NCBI RefSeq assembly: GCF_932526225.1
Contig: NC_064048.1
Location: forward strand, 12,531,665 to 12,595,664
Source of the DNA: Nematostella vectensis
Taxonomy: Eukaryota; Cnidaria; Anthozoa; Actiniaria; Edwardsiidae
DNA: 64,000 nucleotides
Direction: 5' to 3'
The notes beneath the pieces are model-generated. The model did no database searches, was not told the origin of the DNA, and saw nothing but the letters and a program-made list of their open reading frames with translations. Positions within the stretch are counted from its first letter, which is position 1. Every line of letters begins with the position of its first letter. Positions 39,501-64,000 of the stretch are shown in pieces. A program made the translations under genes and the position numbers.

Positions 39501-41588
39501 TCTCGGTTCAAAATATTGACAACTTCTATCCTGTCAAAATATATCATGACCCCACCACTGGAAAGCAAAGAAAAAATGTAAATAATCTATAATCATTGAT
39601 ATCCAGCTACCGTATAAAGCATGCTAATTTTTGGGGATGAGGGGCGGGGATAGAGATATTTTTCAATGAATCTTACCTGGTCCCACATGGTACATTTTTT
39701 ACTTCATCGGTTTGTAGTGTTGACTGGACAGAACGGAAGGAAGTGATGAATGGAATCATGATATGATAGCCAGGGCCGTTAGTGCTGGCCAGAAGAGCGC
39801 CACCCTACAACAAAGGGATGAATGGAATCATGATATGATAGCCAGGGCCGTTAGTGCTGGCCAGAAGAGCACCACCCTACAACAAAGTGATGAATGGAAT
39901 CATGATATGATAGCTAGGGCCGTTAGTGCTGGCCAGAAGAGCGCCACCCTACAACAAAGCGATGAATGGAATCATGATATGATAGCCAGGGCCGTTAGTG
40001 CCGGCCAGAAGAGTGCCACCCTACAACAAAGTGATGAATGGAATCATGATATGATAGCCAGGGCCGTTAGTGCTGGACAGAAGAGCGCCACCCTACAACA
40101 AAGTGAGGTATAGAATCATGTTTATTTGCAAGAAAACTGGAAAATAACCACCCATGATTGAAGTCTATATTAAGGATATTTGATTGAAAGTATCTACATA
40201 TTTCTGTTACTTGCTTGAATTAGTTGATGTTAATGGTTCTATGAGTGATTTAGTGTTGTGAAAGAGCTTAAAATTGTGGTGAATGGGCCTTCATCAGGTT
40301 ACAGAGTTCCACTGCATTGATAACAATGGAGGTAGGTGGTGTATATCAGCAGGTAGTGTTCTTGAAGATTAGATAGATTGTAAAAATCATTGATGGCAAA
40401 AATACTTCATTATGCAGCAAAGAATGCAGCTAAAGACAAATTTAGTAAAAGTGAAAAACAAGATGGAAAATATGAAACTTCAGAATGAGATTGTAAAATA
40501 GAGATTAAAAGTGAGATTGTAATACAGAGATTATTGTAAAAGAAAAAGCTGAGCAGGAATGGCATTAACTTACCCTATAATATACCGCAATATGACCTAA
40601 AGAAAAAACAATGATATGCATTAAAATCCTTCCGACAATTATACATCAAGTATAACAAAATGAACAGTTTTCAAATCCTTTTGATAATTATACATCACAT
40701 ATGACAAAACATCAAATATGACAAAATGAACAGTTTTTAAATACTTTTGATGTCATCAAATATGACAAAATGAACAGTTTTCAAATACTTTTGACAATTA
40801 TACATTGATAAATGGACTTAATCTTAAATTCCAAGCTTTGCGCAAACAGAAACTGTAGCCCTTCAAACATGAGCAGAATATCTACTAGAAAACTGCAGGG
40901 AGCTTCCTTAAGCGCTTGTGACGAAGCGAGTAATTTGGCTTTTTCCACATAATCCGCGTAATCCACACATTTCTGCGTAATCCCGTGTAATTTGGCTAAA
41001 TTCACTGTTCACAACCTACAGGAGATCTCTCAACTTTTTACCTTTATCAAAAAGTGCTGTGGGGCTTAAGTGATTGTTACTAAGTTTGTCTTGATTTTGG
41101 CTGACATTGGCGATTGGTTCCAAATGAAATTTTGACAAATTGTAAGGAAGATGTAATGATCATATTACATTTAAAGATTGTTAACGAGTTTTCATGTTTT
41201 GGCCTGATGCCCGTATACATTTAGGTTCTTTAACAGCCACATGAAATAATTTTTAAGCATGATGGTTAATACCTACAATGTAATAAATGATATTTTATGG
41301 TCACTTTAAAGCCATTCTAATATGAAGATTGTCAGTGCTCATGGGAAGATTCCTGTTCAGTTGGTTTTAAAGAAAACAAAACTGTGTTTTTACTTTTTTT
41401 GATGTAACATCCGTAACGAAAAAAGAAAATATATATATATATATATCTTGGTTTGTAGGAAAAAAACACACGCGAACTACCGTTTCATCTCTACAAGCCT
41501 GTTTCGTGGTTGCCCACTCATCAGGAGATTTATTAAGAATGAGATTAAGATTCTTCTGATGAGTGGGCAACCACGAAACAGGCCTGCA

Positions 41589-41634
<46 letters not shown>

Positions 41635-43877
41635 GTGTGAAGAAAGATGCTACGATTCCCAACTTTTAGACATTATTAAAAATTTATGAGGCAGAGATTA
41701 CATCTTTTGCTAGAGCTGTTGTAGGCGGAGTGAGATGACATGATTTTCCATGAAATAAAGTGTTCTATGTCGTTGGCTCCATATGTACTTGCTTAGTTCC
41801 GTCGAATTGAATTCGTTCTCGGTTAGTCCTACGTAGGTTTCGGAGGTGTTGTTGTCCTTTCTTGTTACAGTAGCTTGGTAGATAACAGATGATTGGAGGC
41901 AGTTTCCGTCAAGGGGGCACGCGTTCTTTTGTCTGCAGTTGCATGTTTTGTTATTGGCGGTGGCAAGGGAGGTAGGGGCGTCTTCGGTTGTTATTGATGA
42001 GGCGATTATGCGTTTGTTGTGGCTGTCAATTATCTGCTTGGTGTTGCTCATGCAGCTATAACTGATTTTGATTGTGTTCTGGTTGAAGATTTTTCTGAGT
42101 TTGTGGTCTTTAGGGAAGTGCTGGTCTATGAGTGAGAAGAATCTGTGGCCGATGTTGGTGCTTGTGTTCTTGCTAAACGGGGGGTTGTACCAGATGATGT
42201 TGTTGCGCTGGCGGTTCTTGCGTTTGTTTGTGGTGTTTGGTTCGTAGTGCAGCGTGTAGTTATATCCAGTTTCGTCGAGTGCTTTCTGGTATGGCGAGGC
42301 GGCTTGGTCGAAAGTTTCTTTGTCTGATGATAGTGTAGATAAGCGTTTGTTGATACTGGCAGGGATATTCTTTGTGATGGTAGGTGGGTGGTTGCTCTCG
42401 CGGTGGATGTACATATATATGTATATGTATATGTATATATATATATACATTATCACACCCCCACACATTATCGCACCCCCACACCTTGACAAAGACTGCT
42501 TATCATGAAACAACTCCATATTAATAAAAAGTATTTACATATATCACCATAAAAAAACATGTTGTACTCATAGTGCCAATTTGAGCTACAAAAAAGTCTT
42601 GAACATTTTGACCTAAGGGTACTCCCCTGGGTAATCATCTGGCCCAAATTCTTTGTTTTTTGACAAATTCAAGTATTTTAGGCATGATTTATTGAAATTG
42701 TTTTCAAGCTAAGCTGCTTTTCAAAAAAAGCATTTTTATACTTCTCGCCCAAATATGAAAAAAAAAAGAGATTTGTTCTGCCATTTCTAATCTTTCTTCC
42801 AAAAAGGCTAAACAATTTCAGGGAACATGTAAAAATTATTAAATTATTAAAAATTATACTTTGACACTACATTCTTTTTATTAACTAGAACTAGTAAAAC
42901 ATAGTTTTCTTGGAAATATTTTAATGACACTGGTCTAAAAAAACAGGTACAATATTGCACAGAGGATATGTTCGAATGCTTGTGACAATATTGCATACTT
43001 TAAGGTATACGTTCTTTTTTTTTATAAGAACCTTTTTATAAAAACGTGAAGCCTGAGATTTCACCAAATTCTAAGAACATGTCCAAGCTGAGATAGCAGC
43101 AAAATCTTTGTGTGATGTGTTCTAAAATGCAGTTAAATATTATTGCTATTGATCATTTGTGTAATTCTCAACCTATTAATTCATTGGGTATTGTATTCTC
43201 ATATAAATCATATAAAACATCGTTAAAAACATTATCATTCTTGATTTTTTAGCCTTAACTAAAAATTAGATGTTCTTATAAAAAAGAGTGCGTGCTAAAA
43301 TACTAGAACCGTAAAAATGCACAAATTTCGTATGATTTTTATTGTAATTATATATTTCGTATAATTCTTTTATGCGGAATATGGGTTTACATATCAATAT
43401 TATGTAGCTTAACATTATGCATAGCTAAAAATTTAAACGTTTTAAAAACAACATAAAAAAAGAGTTGGTTTGTGTTGTCCGAATCCGAACCATAAAACTT
43501 CATAAACCCGTAATTATATGTCATAAAGTGTTATCAGCTGTTTCACAACAACAGATATAACTGTCCAAAATGATTGATATCTGGAGGACCGTGTGAAGTG
43601 CAGTTTCTTTATTCCAATAACATAGCGACTTAATGGATGAAATTCAATTAATTCCCATCCTAAAACCGAGAGAAAAAAACGAGAAAAAAAAGCGAAAGCT
43701 GTAGAAATAAACGCCTAGCTTGGTAAACATTTCACGGATTTCCTTAAATTTGTAAACTTTGGTAGCGAATCGAGTGAGATTTCCATTGAACGTACCTTCT
43801 TCGACTTTGTGAACCGAAAAGTTAAAGAGGACAGCTGTGAGAGCGATAAAGATCCCTACACCTACTGCAGCCGCCAT
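27512..43877 (-). CDS. ERLIN: Erlin, SPFH-domain ER lipid-raft protein, 12 coding exons
   Basis: Exons in transcript order: 43877-43796, 40596-40574, 39804-39677, 39557-39496, 39199-39120, 34482-34437, 33561-33488, 32744-32686, 31757-31666, 30869-30780, 28500-28421, 27655-27512. Every junction has AG/GT ends and phases agree. The sum is 960 bases, 319 residues, slightly short of human erlins (~340). Residues ~5-21 form an N-terminal membrane anchor, then [21 protein letters not shown], the SPFH block [59 protein letters not shown] and the helical [10 protein letters not shown] segment. The end is KVYFG...SNKK. In other animals erlin1/2 complexes sit in ER membrane and direct IP3 receptors to degradation through RNF170. 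Erlin is head to head with CaMKII. Three introns hold arrays copied from the adjoining exon edge. Confidence 0.96.
29060..30780 (-). repeat. 50-base array copied from the erlin exon 10 donor, about 34 units
   Basis: The unit on the transcript strand contains AGTCATCGACGGTGAGTG. The authentic exon 10 end reads the same over ~22 bases: the codons for V-I-D, a final G, then GTGAGTGTTAT. The array starts at the exon edge (30780) and runs 1.7 kb into intron 10. The GTGAGTG donor is kept in nearly all units (one has GTGGGTG near 30366), while other positions vary (gcgaatgaat/aaat/ggat). Blocks of several units are themselves repeated, showing higher-order expansion. Confidence 0.95.
31501..31633. 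mobile_element. hAT-like MITE in erlin intron 9
   Basis: A reverse-oriented copy of the element at 61789-61936. Ends are agtaagtacgcxgctgc and gcagct..gcgtactgacccct. The flanks are cttttgg and cttttga, an imperfect 7-8-base target duplication. It ends only ~30 bases from the donor of erlin exon 9 (31666). Confidence 0.75.
35405..37740 (-). repeat. 71-base array copied from the erlin exon 5 donor, first part (~33 units)
   Basis: On the transcript strand each unit contains CACCATGAGTTTAACCAG followed by GTAATATCTTATATACACTG. The true exon 5 end is CACCATGAACTTAACCAG followed by GTAATGTCTTATATACACTG. Thus 18 exon bases, the donor and the following intron are repeated. Each unit also has CTACAG 30 bases upstream of the donor copy. 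A LINE fragment splits the array at 37741-38414. Confidence 0.95.
37741..38414 (-). mobile_element. 5'-truncated CR1-like LINE inserted into the 71-base array
   Basis: The minus-strand frame 38362-37853 encodes a non-LTR RT C-terminal region ([53 protein letters not shown]). It ends in an (ATT)n tail (37741-37764 on the plus strand is AAT repeats), typical of the 3' end of such LINEs. Array sequence resumes directly on both sides (..aaactcat and catggtgtcc..), so the insertion is younger than at least part of the array. Confidence 0.92.
38415..39119 (-). repeat. 71-base array of the erlin exon 5 donor, second part (~10 units)
   Basis: Continues the array after the LINE and abuts the genuine exon 5 donor (exon ends at 39120). 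The unit nearest the exon carries GTAATG (cattac at 39114), the same as the authentic donor. Confidence 0.93.
39745..40104 (-). repeat. 72-base array copied from the erlin exon 3 acceptor, 5 units
   Basis: Each unit on the transcript strand is an acceptor (TTTGTTGTAG) plus the first ~60 bases of exon 3, coding for [20 protein letters not shown]. Unit starts are at 39745, 39817, 39889, 39961 and 40033, exactly 72 apart. Only the unit nearest 39804 continues into the rest of the exon. Since 72 is a multiple of three, the TAG of each acceptor falls in frame. The plus-strand frame at 39763-40113 is a shadow of this. Confidence 0.95.
40574..40596 (-). CDS. ERLIN: 23-base microexon of erlin (exon 2)
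   Basis: Encodes the segment GHIAVYYR with flanking phases 1 and 0, matching the conserved GHIGVYYR of erlins. It has a pyrimidine-rich acceptor (TTTTTTCTTTAG) and a strong GTAAGT donor. It is too short for ORF-based detection and is required to join exon 1 to exon 3 in frame. Confidence 0.93.
40625..40800. repeat. Short imperfect repeat in erlin intron 1
   Basis: A ~55-base unit containing atatgacaaaatgaacagtt and aatacttttgacaattatac occurs about 3-4 times, just upstream (in transcript sense) of the erlin microexon. Confidence 0.7.
41486..41530 (-). ncRNA. Hammerhead ribozyme (minimal type I), Penelope-associated
   Basis: The minus strand has CTGATGA, then a stem GTGG-GCAA-CCAC, then GAAA, a 2-bp stem III (CA/TG, loop GGCT), then TA at the cleavage position. 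Flanking ATCTC and GAGAT pair to form stem I. This is the full hammerhead core (CUGAUGA...GAAA...NUH) with a very short stem III, the form known from Penelope-like elements. It lies ~180 bases past the Penelope frame, on the same strand. Confidence 0.85.
41549..41592 (+). ncRNA. Second hammerhead ribozyme copy, inverted, probably degenerate
   Basis: The plus strand repeats CTGATGA, GTGG-GCAA-CCAC and GAAA, with CAGGCCTGCA after it. The position that should pair with the last A of GAAA is C here rather than U, and stem I (ATTC/GAAT) is offset. Cleavage is therefore doubtful. With 41486-41530 it forms a long inverted repeat around a ~20-base loop. Confidence 0.7.
41593..41632. repeat. (AT)n microsatellite
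   Basis: About 20 AT dinucleotides next to the second hammerhead copy. A shorter AT run lies at 41427-41448, and (TA/TG)n at 42410-42446. Such tracts flank the Penelope element on both sides. Confidence 0.95.
41710..42450 (-). mobile_element. Penelope-like element fragment, GIY-YIG endonuclease region
   Basis: The minus-strand frame 42519-41710 encodes the end of a Penelope-like pol: a linker with [12 protein letters not shown], then a Cys motif ([15 protein letters not shown]) and SVIYQATV...[10 protein letters not shown], the start of a GIY-YIG-type nuclease. The frame then jumps to [11 protein letters not shown], so the middle of the nuclease domain (the stretch with the catalytic Arg and His) is deleted. 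RT is absent. The element lies antisense to CaMKII and in erlin intron 1, with hammerhead ribozymes at its 3' side. Confidence 0.9.
43013..43290. mobile_element. MITE with ttttttataagaac inverted ends, copy 1
   Basis: Starts ttttttataagaacctttt and ends gatgttcttataaaaaag. It shares its interior (gcctgagatttcacc, attgctattgatcat, aattcattgggtattgtattct) with 57431-57822. It is non-coding. Confidence 0.75.
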
Positions 43878-46095
43878 CTTGGAAAGGAACTGGTCCCGGC
43901 ATGCCTTGCGCTGATAGTAAGTAGTACCCAGTCATACCTCGCGCCGTTTGAGCCAAAGGCAGCCCACACTCTATACCGATTTTTCGAAATAAGAAATGAT
44001 AAAGATATTTACAGGGTGGGGAGGAGGGGGGGGGGGAGGGGGGTTTCAAAACTTTTTACAGTCCACAAGAAAATGCTCCTTAATTTTGAAAAGGATCCTT
44101 CTATTCATTATTATTTTTTTTTGCTCGCGGTCGCTTTGGCAAAGACGGCTAAAGAAAAGAATGGAGAGTCCAAAAACGTAGGGGGAAACCACCGGACAGC
44201 CTCTATCTGCTGGTGTGCGTCGGACCTCCTGAAGAAGGCAGGTATTGGCCCGCCAATACGTAGAGTTTTTTTTTTTTTTTTTTTTTTATAAACAATATTT
44301 TGTTGTTGTCGAAAAAGGTCCGACATCTTTTCTGGTCTTCCTGTGTCCTACAAAATTCTAAGATAGCCGACTTATGCATTTTTTTATGACTGGAGGTTTC
44401 ACTTGCAGTTCTTTCTCGATTAGACAAAAGCCACTGTGTAATTTTACTGCGCCGGACAGTAATCGAAAATTAGGGTAAGTTTTCGTTTCCATTGGTTAGC
44501 GCGATCTTTGTCTTTTTATTGTCTTAAATTTTATTAATCCAATCACCTGTCTGCAAGAGTGACAGGAATCAATCATTTTTACGGGTAGATATTGCATAGC
44601 CATAAAGATCACTTCTCTATGTTTCAAAGAGCACTTCAAAGCCCATTTGAAGGAATTGTATTTATAAAGTTATCGCATATTTTGTGGTCACTACTTCCAT
44701 CAGGATACAAAGTACTTATTCATGTACTTCATGTGATGATAAGGAAAAAGCACATATTAATAAGTAAGGTGCAAAACCGAAAACCCTTTCCCTGAAAGCA
44801 ATCAACTTGCAAACCACAGTGAACTGTACTTCTAAAATTACTTTTTTTTTACTGTCTCCCTAAAATATTTGGAAAATTAAGACCTATAACATGAACTAAA
44901 ATAAAGGATGTTCTCAGAGAGGACACTTCAAAATGGGGATTGAATCTACAGCTTAGCTTTTTAAATCGCTCTTATTTGTCTTATCTTAATTGAAAATCAC
45001 CTGAAGGCGAAATCTGATAGTTAACAAGGTCACGAGAACAACACATAGATTGTTGTCTGTTAGTATAAGGAAAAGTCGCATTCCTTATCAAATAATTAAT
45101 TGCACCTTATCTTTCAAAAGTGCACTTCTGTGCAAAGTCTCTGCGATCCTTAGCACAGAAAATGTTTATATTGTATACTCTACATAAACAACACAGAAGG
45201 TGTGAGGAGTGACGCGTACAAGTTTTTTGGAGACCACATTACATCCATTACAATGTAGATGTAATTTAAAATTTACAAACATTTTCATGTATCAACTCGA
45301 AGAAAACTGGGAAAAAACAACCCCATATTACAAGTGTAAATGTAATGTAAAATATACAAGCATGTTCATGTATCAACTAGCAGAAAACTGGGGAAAAAAA
45401 AAACCGGAAAAAAACGACGCGTTAATGCAAACGGGTAAGGTCAAGTGAAAGTAAAATGTAATAAACTAAATATATAGGAAAGAGTGAACCTCTAGGGAAC
45501 GCGCAATTCTAAATTTGGGAGGCTTTTGTTTGAGTGCATCGATTTAATATAAGGCTTCATTTTTTAACACATTTTGGTATGTAATAGAAGAAATGCAAAG
45601 CAATAACCAAATAAAAAAGACCACACTTCTCTAGATTTTTACAGCGGTATAATTATAATAAATTACTCACTTCTGAATGATAGTTGTTAACGCTAAGTGT
45701 GATTGAACGTCAAAAACCGCTATATCAGAATAGAGTGTAAAACACTGACCAAAAAGTTGTATAAATAATTTAGACTGAAATTCACTCCTTCGCTTTCCTT
45801 TGTATAAAAACATCGACAGAGATCCAAGCTCCCGGGGCATGACGGGAGAACAGGTGAGTTCACCCAAGTTTATCTCAAAACAGTTCAAGTAAAATGCAAG
45901 ACATTCTACGTCTTAAGTACCGTTATTTCGGAAAGCTCACTGTGAATGCAGTCTGCAAGATGCGTCTGATAACAGTATAAATTTCAATGCTGTTATTATT
46001 CGATCTCTGATGATAATATACGGAGGATTTGGTCACGTGACTTGCGCCATCAATCGATATTTTGGACTTGAATGCTTCTCTCGCGGGCTTGAAAG
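43878..46095. promoter_or_regulatory. Shared 5' region between divergent erlin and CaMKII
   Basis: A 2.2 kb head-to-head intergenic interval. ATTGGTTAGCG at 44491 (inverted CCAAT) and CCAAT at 44539 are possible promoter elements. No TATA box was assigned. The interval also holds G and T homopolymers (about 44024-44044, 44268-44287) and an ~88-base tandem duplication at about 45235-45400 (unit with catgtatcaact and agaaaactggg). Untranslated first exons of either gene may lie here and cannot be located from sequence alone. Confidence 0.4.
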
Positions 46096-63754
<17,659 letters not shown>

Positions 63755-63786
63755 GTATGGCACCGTTAGGCAGTATTTATAACTGT

Positions 63787-64000
63787 GATCAACATCATCA
63801 GCATAATTATCACCATCATCGTCTTCATCACCATCATCATCATCACCATTATCACCACCATCATCACCATCATCATCACCATCATCATCACCATTATCAC
63901 CATCATTATCACCATCATTATCACCATCATCATCACCATCATTATCACCATCATTATCACCACCACCATCACCATTATCACCATCATTATCACCATCATC
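63787..64000. repeat. (CAT/CAC)n trinucleotide-type microsatellite
   Basis: A run of atcaccatcatt-like triplets starting ~33 bases after the exon 16 donor and continuing off the window. The minus-strand frame over it (repeated Met-Val-Ile) is a repeat artefact. Confidence 0.95.

Noticed and set aside
39763-40113. 116-codon plus-strand frame with a 24-residue repeat
   Set aside because: It is the antisense of the duplicated erlin exon 3 acceptor region; the minus strand is the coding one.
43644-43795. Extension of erlin exon 1 into [15 protein letters not shown]
   Set aside because: Runs past a good GTACGT donor at 43796; using the 23-base microexon restores the conserved erlin sequence.
63766-63999. 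Minus-strand frame of Met-Val-Ile repeats
   Set aside because: Translation of a CAT/CAC microsatellite.

Overview
This is intron-rich, repeat-rich nuclear DNA from an invertebrate animal. The gene structures, the mix of Ty3/Gypsy, DIRS, Penelope and CR1-like elements, and the intron positions fit an anthozoan cnidarian such as a sea anemone. The species is inferred, not shown. Three real host genes can be read exon by exon: (1) a class A peptide-type GPCR on the plus strand (coding exons 21908-23661); (2) an erlin (SPFH/prohibitin-domain ER membrane protein) on the minus strand, 12 coding exons between 43877 and 27512, 319 residues; (3) the 5' two thirds of CaMKII on the plus strand, from 46096 past the right edge. 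Erlin and CaMKII are head to head around a 2.2 kb intergenic region; GPCR and erlin converge.

Layout. 1-12 kb: two Ty3/Gypsy pol copies with 274-bp LTRs, each followed by the same antisense LINE fragment. They form one ~5.65 kb tandem segmental duplication, not two independent insertions. 11.5-20.4 kb: minisatellites, a MITE and otherwise featureless DNA. 20.5-21.2 kb: 3' end of a LINE. 21.7-23.7 kb: GPCR. 24.6-26.5 kb: a 21-bp satellite of about 87 units. 27.5-43.9 kb: erlin, with giant intronic arrays, a LINE fragment, and a Penelope-like element carrying hammerhead ribozymes. 46.1-63.8 kb: CaMKII, with a DIRS element, several MITEs, intronic arrays and a pair of alternative calmodulin-binding exons.

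The most striking structure is shared by erlin and CaMKII. Many intronic tandem arrays are copies of the neighbouring exon-intron boundary. Each unit carries the last (or first) bases of the exon plus the splice site, repeated 5 to more than 40 times into the intron. Clear cases are the donors of erlin exons 5 and 10, the acceptor of erlin exon 3, and the donors of CaMKII exons 6, 8 and 12. CaMKII exon 7 (donor) and exon 11 (acceptor side) are decayed or weaker cases. The result is long runs of duplicated splice sites beside the authentic one. Whether they act in splicing or are neutral by-products of slippage at exon edges cannot be decided from sequence alone.

No tRNA, rRNA or CRISPR array was recognised. 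Neither Gypsy copy, nor the DIRS, LINE or Penelope copies, has an intact coding capacity.
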